From contig NZ_CP058952.1 of the NCBI RefSeq assembly GCF_013423785.1, positions 3,065,665 through 3,129,664 on the forward strand: a stretch of 64,000 nucleotides of DNA, written 5' to 3'. The notes under the pieces are model-generated. The model made no database searches. It was given only the letters and a program-made list of their open reading frames with translations, and was not told the origin of the DNA. Positions 10,248 through 19,562 of the stretch are shown in pieces. The position numbers were made by a program, and so were the translations under genes. The stretch is from Chitinibacter fontanus. Lineage in GTDB: Bacteria > Pseudomonadota > Gammaproteobacteria > Burkholderiales > Chitinibacteraceae. Numbering within the stretch: the first letter of the stretch is position 1; the number at the start of each line of letters is the position of its first letter.

Positions 10248-13200
10248 TCAGAACAAAAACTCTAATCCTGAACGAATGGAATGGCTATAACCGCTGCTAT
10301 TGTCCAGACTTGCATCATAATCAATTGTGAGTGACAAATCATTTTTCAAGCAAAGCTTCGCACCTATCTCAATCATTGCTTGATTTCGTTCTGCTCGAAT
10401 CAAGTTGGTTCTATAAAGCACCCCGCTTATCCCTAGGTCTGCATAGCGAAGATTTGCGCTATCAGAGCCCTCAAAGTGATGGCGAAATTCAAGGCGAACA
10501 TGTGGTTGCAGACTACTTGATGAGAACTCAATTCGTCCTTGCAAGCTCGCACCCAACGTCGCGGAATTAGTGCGCAATGTCTGCTTCTCAAAATACAGCG
10601 CATTCTCAGCTGCATTTTCACTATAAGCATCCAGTGACGTACTCATTGAATCCAAACGCCCATAAGACGAAAGCGCCCAGTTCTCACCACGGAGCTCATA
10701 GCCGCCAATAATTGCACCGAATAGCTGTCTGCCATCACGAGTCCCAGTTGCGAAGCTGTTGATATCGGCTTGGTAACGTTTGAGATCGAAGTTGAGTTGG
10801 CTATATCCCATCAAAGCATCAATGAAAAATTTTTCGGCGGGGCGCAAGGTTCCATAAAGAGCAATCACGCTGTTGCTTGCCTTACTCTTTGAGCCATTGT
10901 TGCCCACATCACTGACATCACGACCATAACCAGCTCCGATACCTAAGCTAAGCCAGCTGCTGACACGATAATCAGCACCCATGCTAATCCCATCGGTGCG
11001 AAAGCCATGCCCTTCCTGACCGTTAGCAGCATTACGCTGACCAAAATCGACGCCCCCCCCGGACCAGAAGCCCAAATCGTTACGATCATCAGTCAAACTA
11101 GGCAAATTATCGTCGCACGTAGCCTGACTAAGGGGCTTTTTGGTGTGAATACTTTGCTCAGAGCTCTTGTCTAGGCACTTACTTACAGGTGCAGCTTCAC
11201 TGTTCACGTCTTTCGTATTGGCAGCTTTACGACTTATTCCGTTAAGACTGATTGGGCCAAGTGAGAGTCCAAATTGAGCACCGCCCCAACCATCAGTGTG
11301 CAAGCTTTCCATTCGTCTTGAGAAATTTTTGACTTGGGCATCGGCAAACCGGCGACTTGATTCCGCCTGAGCATTTAACAGGCCATTAACTTCAGCATCT
11401 TTGCTTGGATCAGGGCGTCCATCAATTGTAACAGTCGCCAGCCCTTGTGATGTTCCATAGACATTACTCAGTTCGTACCCAATCGAGATCTTCGATACCT
11501 TGCCACTATAGTCAGCAGGCGCCGAGTAGATGATATTATTGCCTTCAACGACGACCGAACCAACAACAGGCTGAGTAACGATGCGCAATCCAGTAAAGGG
11601 GCCTCCTGTAGCTTGAGCTGTAACATCCATAGCAATTGATTTGCCAGGAAGAACAACGCCATTCACCGCGCCAAGTACCGGAGGCGGAGGAGTAACCTGT
11701 AAAGACACTGTAGCCACTTCAGAACTGCCCGCTGCATTACGGGCGATATAAGCAAAGCTATCCGGTCCGATATAGCCTTGTTGCGGTATATACAACACTG
11801 TTGGGCCCACAATAGCTGAGGGGGCTGCGTTTGCCTGCGTTGCGCCCTTCCCCATGCTACTGATAGTCAGTGTGCCGTGGAGTGGGGGCGTAACGATAAT
11901 TATGCTCTCAACTACTCCATCAATCGGCAACTGAATATTGTTGCTACTGTTGAGCGTCACTGACTTATCAAGCGAACGAGCCACGGGTAGCGGCTGAGGT
12001 ATGGTAATACTTACCGTTGCTGGTGCAGAAGTACCCGCAGCATTGCTGGCCGTATAAGTAAAACTATCTGCACCAAAGTAACCTTCAGCCGGTGTATAGC
12101 TCATATTTGTACCATTAATTGCCACCGTACCATGCGCCGGTGTGCTCACCACGGCTAGGCTGGTTGTAATGCCGCCGCTCAAATTTGGCGTTACCGGATT
12201 GGCTTTGCTATTGGCGGCAAAAGTCAAGTTTACTGTTCCTGCAATTGGTGGAGACAACGAAGAAGCCACAGTGACTGTTACCGTGGCAGTCGCTGAGGTA
12301 CCGCTGGCATTAGTAGCGGTGTATGTGAAACTATCAGTACCCACAAAGCCAGCAGTCGGAGTGTAGGTCACCTGAAAACCAGACATTACTGCATTTCCAT
12401 GTGCTGGAGCGGCAACAATCGCTGCACTGGCCGGAACTCCCCCCGTAATCACAGGAGCTAAATCAATCTGAACAGGGGTATTGCTTAGAGTGTTGGCGGT
12501 TTTTGCTCCTGCTACTGGTGGCAGCATATTTATGACTACGCTGTATGAGTTCGCCGTAGTAAACGGTGCTCCAGTACCAGTGGTACTATCAGTTGCAGTG
12601 ACAGTAAAGTTGAACGTGTTCAGTACTGTTGGCGTTCCAGTAATGGCGCCCGTAGTTGGGTTCAATGTTAAGCCAGTTGGCAAAGTACCCGCCGTGACGG
12701 CAAAGCTGTACGGGGCACTCCCCCCGCTTGCACTGATAGTCTGATTGTATGATACGCTGGGGTTACCATTTGGCAGACTTGCTGGAGTAAGTGTCAAGGT
12801 TGGCGCAGCAACCGTAACTGAGTAAGCTCGCGTTCCTGAAAAACTATTGGTATCGGTCGCTTGGATGGTGAAGCTAAACGTACCGGTCTGTGTGGGGTTT
12901 CCCGACAGTACGCCGCCGGCCGACAATGTCAAGCCAGCCGGCAAGACTCCAGAACTGACGACATAACTATAGGGCGCATTCGCACCGCTGGCAGTGAATG
13001 ACTGACTGTAGGCAGTGCCAATAACTGGGTTAGAAATACTGCCTGCTGGTGCCACAACCACCGTCGGCACACCAATGGTAAGCGTGTAAGTGCCAGACAC
13101 GGAGAAGGGAGAACCAGCACCTGTGCTTGCATCAGTCGCTGTCACGGTGAAATTGGCTGTACCGCTTGTGGTAGGCGTGCCTGACAGTACGCCAGTGCTG

Positions 13201-15764
13201 GTCGAGAAGCTCAAGCCGCTCGGCAGTGAGCCTGAGTTGATGACAATGCCATAGGTGTATGGGCCATTACCACCGCTGACCGCAAATGCTTGGCTGTAAG
13301 CAGTCAGAGCCGAACCGGACAAATTGCTGCCTGAAACCGGACTGATCGTGAGCGTTGGCGCGTTTACCGTCCAGGCGTAGACACGGCTACCGCTGTAGGG
13401 GCCTGTGCCGGTTGAGCTATCCGTCGCCGTCACCGTGAAGTTATAGGTTCCCACCGCAGTGGCTTTCCCGCTCAGCACGCCAGCCGCACTGAGACTGACC
13501 CCTGGCGGTAAACTACCTGCGGTGACAGCATAACTGTAGGTGTTAGTACCGCCGCTGGCGGTAATGCTACCGCTGACAGTGGTACCGGCCGACACAGCAC
13601 TGAGCAAAGCCGGCGAAACGCTGATAGTTGGCACGTTGACCGTGAGTGTATATGCACGGCTGCCGGTGAATGGGCTGCCCGTCCCGGTGGTGCTGTCAGT
13701 CGCAGTAACGGTGAAGTTGAAAGTACCGCCACCTGTCGGCGTGCCAGACAGCACGCCACCAGATGACAGGGTAAGGCCGGCGGGCAATGAACCTGCAGTC
13801 ACTGCATAGGTATAGGTGCTCGTACCACCGCTCGCGGTAATGGTCTGGTTGGTCGTATTGCCCACGGAGGCAGCAGTCAGGGATGCCGGGCTGAGCGAGA
13901 GGGTCGGCGAGCCAATCGCCAACGACAGAGCGCTGCTGCTGTGGGTATAGGGGCCAGTGCCAGTGCTACTGTCTGTCGCAGTCACGACAAAGCTGAAATT
14001 GCCTGCGGCAGTCGGAGTGCCTGACAACGTGCCATTGCTCGCCAGGCTCAGACCAGCTGGCAAGCTGCCCGAGGTTAGCGCATAGGTATAAGGCGCGGAG
14101 CCTCCGCTGGCGCCGGAGAGAGATTGGTTGTATGCCACCCCAGCATTACCAGCCGCCGGGCTGGAGGGGGCGTAGCTGATGGTCGGTCCCGCGATATTCA
14201 GCGACAATGAGCTGCTGCTGTGACTATACGGACCAGTGCCGGTACTGCTGTCAGTAGCAGTCACAGTGAAGTTGAAAGTCCCACCTGCCGTTGGTGTACC
14301 CGAAAGAGTGCCGCTACTCGCGAGCGACAAGCCCGCCGGCAAACTACCGGCCGTAACCGCATAAGTATAGGGTGCAGTGCCGCCACTGGCACCAGCCAGC
14401 GACTGGCTGTATGCGGCCGCGACTGTGCCACCTGCTGGATTGGATGGAGCATAGGCAACTGTCGGTGCAGCAACCGTCAGCGTTCGCGAGGCACTGGACT
14501 GGCTGTAGGGGCCGGTACCAGTACTACTATCCGTGGCAGTCACGGTAAAGTTGAACGTTCCGCCTGCGGTTGGTGTGCCGGCCAGCGTGCCGTTGCTGGT
14601 CAGCGACATACCGGCGGGCAAGCTTCCCGCAGTCACGGCATACGTATAGGGGGCAGTACCGCCGCTGGCACCTGCCATGGATTGGCTATAGGCGGCACCT
14701 ACGGTAGCTCCAGCCGGATTGGCCGGAGCATAGATGATGGTTGGCGCAGCCACGCTCAGGGTCAGCGAGCCGCTGGTAACATTGGCGCTCGCGCTGTCGG
14801 TCGCCTTGACCGTGAAATTGAATGTACCACCCGCGGTGGGGGTGCCAGATAATGTACCGTTACTAGCCAGCGAGATACCAGCCGGCAAGCTTCCCGAGGC
14901 AAGCGCATAGGTATAAGGACTGGTGCCGCCACTGATAGGCGTAGCAACAGATTGACTGTACGCAGTACCCACAGCTGCAGCGGCAGGACTGGCCGGCGTA
15001 TAGACCAAAGAAGCAATAACCAACGTCAACGTTGAACTGGTCGCGGTGAATGGCCCTGGGGCACCACTGCTATCTGTTGCGGTAACGGTGAAATTAAATG
15101 AGCCCCCTGCTGTTGGCGTACCGGACAAGGTACCATTACTGGCAAGGGTAATGCCCGCGGGCAAACTGCCAGAGGTAAGGCTATAGGTTTTGGACCCCGT
15201 ACCGCCGGTGGCACTGGCCAGAGATTGGTTGTATGCGCTCCCCACTTGGCCGGCAGGCGGGCTGGCAGGTGAATAAGACACAGGCGCCACCACATTGATG
15301 GTCACCGTGTTCTGCTGATAATTCGTTAATGCCGCGTTATAGGCGTAAAACGTTGCAGTGTCTGTTCCTGTCATTGCTGTGGGCTGATAGGTAAACAGAT
15401 AGGCATTGTTGGCGGTGTAATATCCGGAGCTATCGTTAATCGTGAGCTGCGCGCCGAACGTCGTCGAGATCGGCATGACGTGCGCCTCGGATGGAACTGC
15501 AGTAAATATCCCGGAAAAAGTGGGGTCGCAATTGCCCAGCATGGGCGCCTTCAATTGGTAATTCACAAGGCTCGAGGTTGTGGCATAAATTGTGAACGAG
15601 CACCCTGGATCAGGCACCACCGCGCTACTCAACTGACTAAAGAAAGACAGCATTGCCAGTAGCATGACAGGTGCACGCAACACATTGCGCAGTATCCAAT
15701 CACAAATTTTTGATAGGGCTTGCTTATACTCTTCACTCACCGCGCAGCGCCAAGTTGCCATCAT
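10248..15764 (-). CDS. Autotransporter-type surface protein with Ig-like (He_PIG) repeats
   Basis: The protein has about 1838 residues. An N-terminal hydrophobic stretch (NVLRAPVMLLAMLSFFSQLSSA) behind a long charged leader suits an extended signal peptide. Ten tandem Ig-like repeats of about 85 residues follow, each with the refrain SGSLPAGLSLASNGTLSGTP and FNFTVTATDSS. Four further Ig-like domains with the cadherin-like phrase GTDSFTYTATNASGTS come next (about 1010-1385). The last ~290 residues form an autotransporter beta-barrel ending in an aromatic Phe (GLEFLF). The barrel would insert in the outer membrane and display the repeats, probably for adhesion. I place the start at ATG 15764 because GAGGGTGG lies just upstream; the frame could extend to 15848. 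Function is inferred from architecture only. Confidence 0.88.
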   Translation of the reverse strand: MMATWRCAVSEEYKQALSKICDWILRNVLRAPVMLLAMLSFFSQLSSAVVPDPGCSFTIYATTSSLVNYQLKAPMLGNCDPTFSGIFTAVPSEAHVMPISTTFGAQLTINDSSGYYTANNAYLFTYQPTAMTGTDTATFYAYNAALTNYQQNTVTINVVAPVSYSPASPPAGQVGSAYNQSLASATGGTGSKTYSLTSGSLPAGITLASNGTLSGTPTAGGSFNFTVTATDSSGAPGPFTATSSTLTLVIASLVYTPASPAAAAVGTAYSQSVATPISGGTSPYTYALASGSLPAGISLASNGTLSGTPTAGGTFNFTVKATDSASANVTSGSLTLSVAAPTIIYAPANPAGATVGAAYSQSMAGASGGTAPYTYAVTAGSLPAGMSLTSNGTLAGTPTAGGTFNFTVTATDSSTGTGPYSQSSASRTLTVAAPTVAYAPSNPAGGTVAAAYSQSLAGASGGTAPYTYAVTAGSLPAGLSLASSGTLSGTPTAGGTFNFTVTATDSSTGTGPYSHSSSSLSLNIAGPTISYAPSSPAAGNAGVAYNQSLSGASGGSAPYTYALTSGSLPAGLSLASNGTLSGTPTAAGNFSFVVTATDSSTGTGPYTHSSSALSLAIGSPTLSLSPASLTAASVGNTTNQTITASGGTSTYTYAVTAGSLPAGLTLSSGGVLSGTPTGGGTFNFTVTATDSTTGTGSPFTGSRAYTLTVNVPTISVSPALLSAVSAGTTVSGSITASGGTNTYSYAVTAGSLPPGVSLSAAGVLSGKATAVGTYNFTVTATDSSTGTGPYSGSRVYAWTVNAPTLTISPVSGSNLSGSALTAYSQAFAVSGGNGPYTYGIVINSGSLPSGLSFSTSTGVLSGTPTTSGTANFTVTATDASTGAGSPFSVSGTYTLTIGVPTVVVAPAGSISNPVIGTAYSQSFTASGANAPYSYVVSSGVLPAGLTLSAGGVLSGNPTQTGTFSFTIQATDTNSFSGTRAYSVTVAAPTLTLTPASLPNGNPSVSYNQTISASGGSAPYSFAVTAGTLPTGLTLNPTTGAITGTPTVLNTFNFTVTATDSTTGTGAPFTTANSYSVVINMLPPVAGAKTANTLSNTPVQIDLAPVITGGVPASAAIVAAPAHGNAVMSGFQVTYTPTAGFVGTDSFTYTATNASGTSATATVTVTVASSLSPPIAGTVNLTFAANSKANPVTPNLSGGITTSLAVVSTPAHGTVAINGTNMSYTPAEGYFGADSFTYTASNAAGTSAPATVSITIPQPLPVARSLDKSVTLNSSNNIQLPIDGVVESIIIVTPPLHGTLTISSMGKGATQANAAPSAIVGPTVLYIPQQGYIGPDSFAYIARNAAGSSEVATVSLQVTPPPPVLGAVNGVVLPGKSIAMDVTAQATGGPFTGLRIVTQPVVGSVVVEGNNIIYSAPADYSGKVSKISIGYELSNVYGTSQGLATVTIDGRPDPSKDAEVNGLLNAQAESSRRFADAQVKNFSRRMESLHTDGWGGAQFGLSLGPISLNGISRKAANTKDVNSEAAPVSKCLDKSSEQSIHTKKPLSQATCDDNLPSLTDDRNDLGFWSGGGVDFGQRNAANGQEGHGFRTDGISMGADYRVSSWLSLGIGAGYGRDVSDVGNNGSKSKASNSVIALYGTLRPAEKFFIDALMGYSQLNFDLKRYQADINSFATGTRDGRQLFGAIIGGYELRGENWALSSYGRLDSMSTSLDAYSENAAENALYFEKQTLRTNSATLGASLQGRIEFSSSSLQPHVRLEFRHHFEGSDSANLRYADLGISGVLYRTNLIRAERNQAMIEIGAKLCLKNDLSLTIDYDASLDNSSGYSHSIRSGLEFLF

Positions 15765-16325
15765 TCGTCCACCCTCTTTCATTGCGTTCCCCACAATTGC
15801 ATTTCTTAATTTGATCATTAGGTGCGCTAACCAAAATTGCGGCATCAAGTGTTAGCAAATAAAACAGTTCACGCAGCCAGGAAAATGGTGTCCAAACATT
15901 TCTTTGATGTTATTTGACGAAAATCAAACAAGTCAAGCAAGGAATCAACTTCGGCACCAGAAGTTGCACGGGGTTACCTTCGCCTGCGTGGTTTTTATGT
16001 CGGATGGCCAATCTGCTCTGAGTCACCGACATTACGTATATTCGTACGCATGAAAGTTGGCTGTATCTGGCCGCCGTCTTGGATTTGTTCTCATGAAAAG
16101 TGGTGGGCTTGGTCAATGGCGCAAAGATGGATCGCTAATTCACAATCAAGGCGTAATTGATGGCAGTTTGGCGGCGTAAACAGGATCAAGAAGTGTTGGT
16201 GCATTCTTAGCAAGAGAGCCAATTTGCAGCTACGATTGGCAAAAATTGCTGCGCGCAGATAATTTGAAGGCACGTATGAATCGACGCTGCAAGTTTCGTG
16301 ACTTTTTCGAGTTTACCGCGAAGTT

Positions 16326-16438
16326 CTGCTAAGGCCGAGTAGCTTTGGTGTGAAGCAAAAAGTTTGAAGGCCGCAACCTAGTGGTTAGCGGCCTTTCATT
16401 TTTTACCCGTCGGCATCGACACATCGGCCTTAACGGAC
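16326..16438 (+). repeat. Dispersed ~110-bp repeat, copy 2
   Basis: It is the inverted match of 3064-3170. The central stem-loop GAAGGCCGCAACC / GGTTAGCGGCCTTTC is followed by T-rich sequence (ATTTTTTACC), so it could also act as a terminator. Confidence 0.7.
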
Positions 16439-16460
16439 AAAACCGTCTACTGTTCTAGGG

Positions 16461-16530
16461 TCGATTCAACCTGATGATTAGCTGCCTTTCATTTTCCTAG
16501 CCCTTATATCGACACCTCGGTCATTGCGGA
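16461..16530 (+). repeat. Dispersed repeat, partial degenerate copy 3
   Basis: The segment aligns with the second half of copy 2: GATTAGCTGCCTTTCATTTT for GGTTAGCGGCCTTTCATTTT, then ATCGACACCTCGGTCATTGCGGAC for the end. The left stem arm is decayed. Confidence 0.55.
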
Positions 16531-16586
16531 CAGTCAAAACCTATGTGTCGCAGCCGAAATCAGCCGCTTAAATTTGAAAATCTGAA

Positions 16587-17005
16587 AATGTATACAAATC
16601 TCCATCTTGTTATAGTTTTAGTTAGAGAGGACTAGGGTTTTTCATGCGCTGGGCGGGGCAATTGCAGTCGCAGACTCCGCTCTGTGACCATGCCATCAAG
16701 CCACGCAAATTTCGACCTGAATCATGCGTTCGATTCAAATTGATCAGCTAGTTTCATTCGCATCTGAAGGGGTAATTATCCGTTTTCCCTCAACGGCCTA
16801 AGTTCATATAACCGAGATTATATGAACTATCGCGAACATGGCGCTGTATGAAGACGCGTAACCCTAGTTTTTTTATCATTATCTTAGCTGAAATGGGGGA
16901 GCATTTTTGACGTGTAAACGTAGCCAATCAACTGGGTATATTCAGCTGTTTGGCGACAGGAAATTTCTGACGAATATGAATGTATACATTTCTCCATCTT
17001 GTTAT
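16587..17005. repeat. Pair of 27-bp direct repeats (16587-16613 and 16979-17005)
   Basis: Both copies start AATGTATACA, differ in two bases, and end CTCCATCTTGTTAT. Weaker similarity (AAATTT...) extends upstream of both. They are 392 bp apart and enclose the 11-6-11 palindrome. Confidence 0.7.
16801..16828. other. dif-like 11-6-11 perfect palindrome
   Basis: Left arm AGTTCATATAA and right arm TTATATGAACT are exact complements separated by six bases (CCGAGA). XerC/XerD sites have this 11-6-11 layout. By eye the left arm agrees with the neisserial dif XerC arm at 9 of 11 positions and the right arm with the XerD arm at 8 of 11. The central six bases are not the usual TGTATA. It could equally be the operator of an unknown dimeric regulator. 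Confidence 0.4.
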
Positions 17006-17245
17006 GGGTGAGGCTCTAGATTTTGGGATACATATCTTTACCTTGTGCAAGGGTAATCTTCAGCTTGGCCGCGTCAGTTCAATACAAAAAAGTGTATTAA
17101 TCATTTTCAAAATATGAGTGGCCTAGGCTGCATGAAGATGTTGTGAGGTCGACATCGTTACCTTACAAATCCCATTCTTCGGGTTTCGATCTTAATGCAT
17201 GGCGGCATCGCGAAGAGAGTACGTTAAGTTCAAAATTTCACGAAA

Positions 17246-17303
17246 TCGTTACGAAATAGGCCGAAATCGTTATGAACTCGTTAGAAATCTTTGGCAATCG
17301 TTA
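17246..17303. promoter_or_regulatory. Four phased TCGTTA sites
   Basis: TCGTTA occurs at 17246, 17267, 17278 and 17298, spacings of 21, 11 and 20 bp, that is near whole helical turns. Two copies read TCGTTACGA, an imperfect palindrome. They lie beyond the end of the HTH gene, 240 bp downstream of its stop. The factor that binds is unknown. Confidence 0.4.
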
Positions 17304-17546
17304 CGAAAACTGGGGTTTTCGTAGCGGGGAAATAATTTCGAATTAAGATCCCCGTCGCAATTGCACTAGTTGCTTGGTCTTTGTCTTTCTTTAGTATTAC
17401 GATAAATGAAATTTATTGGCGCGCGCTTTAAATGTTTCAGGCCCATATTGAAGCGGACAGCCAATCACACAGAACAGATCTGTATTTGATCATGTATGCG
17501 GTCTTTGGCTCTCAAGCTTTTGCCGAATGCATATTGGCGAACAGCT

Positions 17547-17777
17547 TCATTCCTGAGTGGCGTCATGTACTTCTGCGGTATCAACAAATTCAAGCAATTC
17601 ATCAAGTCGACAATTCAAATATCGACACAGACTATCGAGTACATCTAAGTCAATGCGCTCCGCTGTTTCATGGTAAAGCCTAGTTAACGTGCCTCTATTG
17701 ATGTTGGTATCTCGTGCTAGGTCGCTAATTTTGAGTCGACGTTCGCCCAGTATTTTTGATAAGTGGCACTTGATCAT
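17547..17777 (-). CDS. Small Cro/CI-type helix-turn-helix regulator
   Basis: The 76-residue protein is almost wholly an HTH_26-type DNA-binding domain. ILGERRLKISDLARDTNINR and TLTRLYHE give helices 1-3, and LDVLDSLCRYLNCRLDELLE is the typical closing pair of helices. It would bind DNA as a dimer and probably regulates itself and the divergent AAA+ ATPase gene, with which it shares about 180 bp of upstream DNA. Its own ribosome site is poor. A seven-codon leader frame with a good GGAG site overlaps its start (see that entry). An opposite-strand frame over it is rejected. Confidence 0.8.
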   Translation of the reverse strand: MIKCHLSKILGERRLKISDLARDTNINRGTLTRLYHETAERIDLDVLDSLCRYLNCRLDELLEFVDTAEVHDATQE

Positions 17778-17794
17778 GTTGTTTTTCCGGTCAT
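17774..17794 (-). other. Possible leader peptide coupled to the HTH gene
   Basis: ATG 17794 opens a frame for six residues (MTGKTT) whose TGA overlaps the ATG of the HTH gene as ATGA. The only good Shine-Dalgarno here (GGAG at 17801-17804) serves this leader, so the regulator may be translated by re-initiation. Confidence 0.4.
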
Positions 17795-17956
17795 AAAGAT
17801 CTCCTGTAGATCAAAAAATCTTGCCAAAGGTGATTTGTTCAGTAATTATGTTCTCTAGGAGACCGAAATTTGCTTTTGCAGATTGCGATGATCTTCTGAT
17901 TCTACTAGATCGATGAAGTTATATGTCGAGCTATTTTGCAGAGCAAATTATCTTGG

Positions 17957-19504
17957 ATGATTAATACTATGGCTAAACAAGATCCTGACTTATCCAAACG
18001 ACTCCTTAGTCTCTTGAGCATGGACGAACCCGAACCCCCCGAGATGCTTGATCTTGAGTTTCCACCTGATGACTACCATGACGAAATGGTGGAATTCATG
18101 GATGCTTGGTTACCGGATGGCCAGTTCATTCAAACGCCACCTGCATGGTATGCATCCCTGCAAGGACTATTGTCGCAAAGTAATCCGAATTTACCGATGA
18201 AGACGAGGATTTTTCATTTAGCGGCAGAACCTGAATCTGAGCAATTGTGTGCATGCCGATGGTTGTCTTATCAATACTATAAATACTTCATCGTCATTGA
18301 TTCATATCTTGATCTACATGAGTGGTCTGATATCCCCCCAGATGATGTTGCTCGGGCTAGAAGAGGGCGAACCCTGGCATTTATTCGCCATCTTGATCTG
18401 TCAGAGGTTACTTACCAAGATCTCGTCGCTGATCCCTATATCGATATCATCATTCCACGACCAAAGTTGCCTGTAAATTGGCAAAGCCAAGTACTGCAAC
18501 TTCAGCACCATCCGTTACCGAACAACACTCCCCATTCGGTCCAGCTGACCGATGTCACTCAGCTGCAATTACAGATCGCCTCATTAGCCGCACCTCAGCA
18601 GGACATGCTTCGACCGTTACTTGAACCCAAACCCTTATTACCTGCAACCGAAGCGGTCTATCTACGCGTGCAGCAATGGTCGACTCAGTTAGGGGAGGGG
18701 AGTCATCTGCGGCATGTCCTTGATACGGTACAAGAGCAAACCAAACTTCGTGCACTGGGTGGTAAAGCACTGGGCTTTAGGCCGTTACTGCTAACCGGAG
18801 AGCCTGGTAATGCAAAAAGTTGGCTCGCCAGCCAAATTGCCGCCGTACTGGGATTACCAAAATACAAGATCGACTTCGCGGGCAACGGTGATCGGATGTT
18901 GTTAGTTGGCTCCTCTCGTAATTGGCACAATGCCGCTCCCGGCCGTATCGCCCAATTCTTGGCGGAATCTCCCGTAGCAAACCCGCTGATCGTCATTGAA
19001 GAAGTGGATAAAGCCCTCGCAGGACAAGACCATGGTTTGCAAGATTTACTGTTGATGCTGCTTGAACCTGAAAACAGCAAAGAATTCCAAGACAATTTCA
19101 TCTTGCCCAGTTTGGATCTGTCGCATGCTAGCTTTATTTTGACGGCGAATGATCCGAGTTGTCTGAGCTCGCCGTTACTGAGTCGACTACAGCAAATCGA
19201 AATACGACGCCCTAATCAAGCCATGATGCTGCAACTGCTACAGGAAATGTATCAACGGATACTAAAAGAAATGGGAGTCCAAGCTTATTTCACACCAGAG
19301 CTCCCTGCAGAGTTGGCAATCCAGCTTGTTAGCCGTTCGACCAGTATCCGTGCTTTGCGCTTTAATGTGCAAACCGCCATTGAAGCAGCAGTGAAGGAGC
19401 CGGAGCTGTCGGAGCTATTGGCACACCAACACTCGTTGATGCCAAAACTGCCACCACTAAAAAACACGCATGGACCAAAGCCACCTTTAGGATTTTTGCC
19501 TTAA
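17957..19504 (+). CDS. Lon-like AAA+ ATPase without protease domain
   Basis: The product has about 515 residues. The C-terminal half is an AAA+ module resembling that of Lon. Walker A is GEPGNAKS, Walker B LIVIEEVDKA. Then come the Lon-like phrase LLMLLEPENSKEFQDNFILP, sensor-1 ILTANDP, an arginine-finger SPLLSRLQ and a sensor-2 helix with SIRALRF. No Ser-Lys protease domain follows; the protein ends in a short Pro-rich tail. The first ~220 residues (acidic, then Leu/Gln-rich) match nothing I recognise. The start is uncertain: TTG 17936, ATG 17957 and ATG 17969 share the frame and none has a strong ribosome site. A terminator follows. It is likely a remodelling ATPase with an unknown client, paired with the divergent HTH gene. 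Confidence 0.75.
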   Translation: MINTMAKQDPDLSKRLLSLLSMDEPEPPEMLDLEFPPDDYHDEMVEFMDAWLPDGQFIQTPPAWYASLQGLLSQSNPNLPMKTRIFHLAAEPESEQLCACRWLSYQYYKYFIVIDSYLDLHEWSDIPPDDVARARRGRTLAFIRHLDLSEVTYQDLVADPYIDIIIPRPKLPVNWQSQVLQLQHHPLPNNTPHSVQLTDVTQLQLQIASLAAPQQDMLRPLLEPKPLLPATEAVYLRVQQWSTQLGEGSHLRHVLDTVQEQTKLRALGGKALGFRPLLLTGEPGNAKSWLASQIAAVLGLPKYKIDFAGNGDRMLLVGSSRNWHNAAPGRIAQFLAESPVANPLIVIEEVDKALAGQDHGLQDLLLMLLEPENSKEFQDNFILPSLDLSHASFILTANDPSCLSSPLLSRLQQIEIRRPNQAMMLQLLQEMYQRILKEMGVQAYFTPELPAELAIQLVSRSTSIRALRFNVQTAIEAAVKEPELSELLAHQHSLMPKLPPLKNTHGPKPPLGFLP

Positions 19505-19527
19505 GGTTAGTAGGCACATCGACAACA

Positions 19528-19552
19528 AAAGCCCAGCAACATGCTGGGCTTT
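19528..19552 (+). terminator. Terminator of the AAA+ ATPase gene
   Basis: AAAGCCCAGCA pairs with TGCTGGGCTTT across a three-base loop. Confidence 0.75.
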
Positions 19553-19562
19553 GCGTAATGGC

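Larger units (their letters stand above)
15765..17546. other. Long non-coding, repeat-rich stretch
   Basis: Apart from possible extra codons of the autotransporter (to 15848), I see no credible gene here. Short frames at 15910-16116, 16091-16273 and 17432-17683 lack ribosome sites or family resemblance. The stretch does hold several sequence signals, listed separately: a dispersed repeat with a partial copy, 27-bp direct repeats, an 11-6-11 palindrome, a 9-bp inverted repeat and phased TCGTTA sites. Confidence 0.6.

Noticed and set aside
17432..17683. 83-codon plus-strand frame
   Set aside because: It overlaps the convincing HTH gene on the other strand and has no ribosome site.
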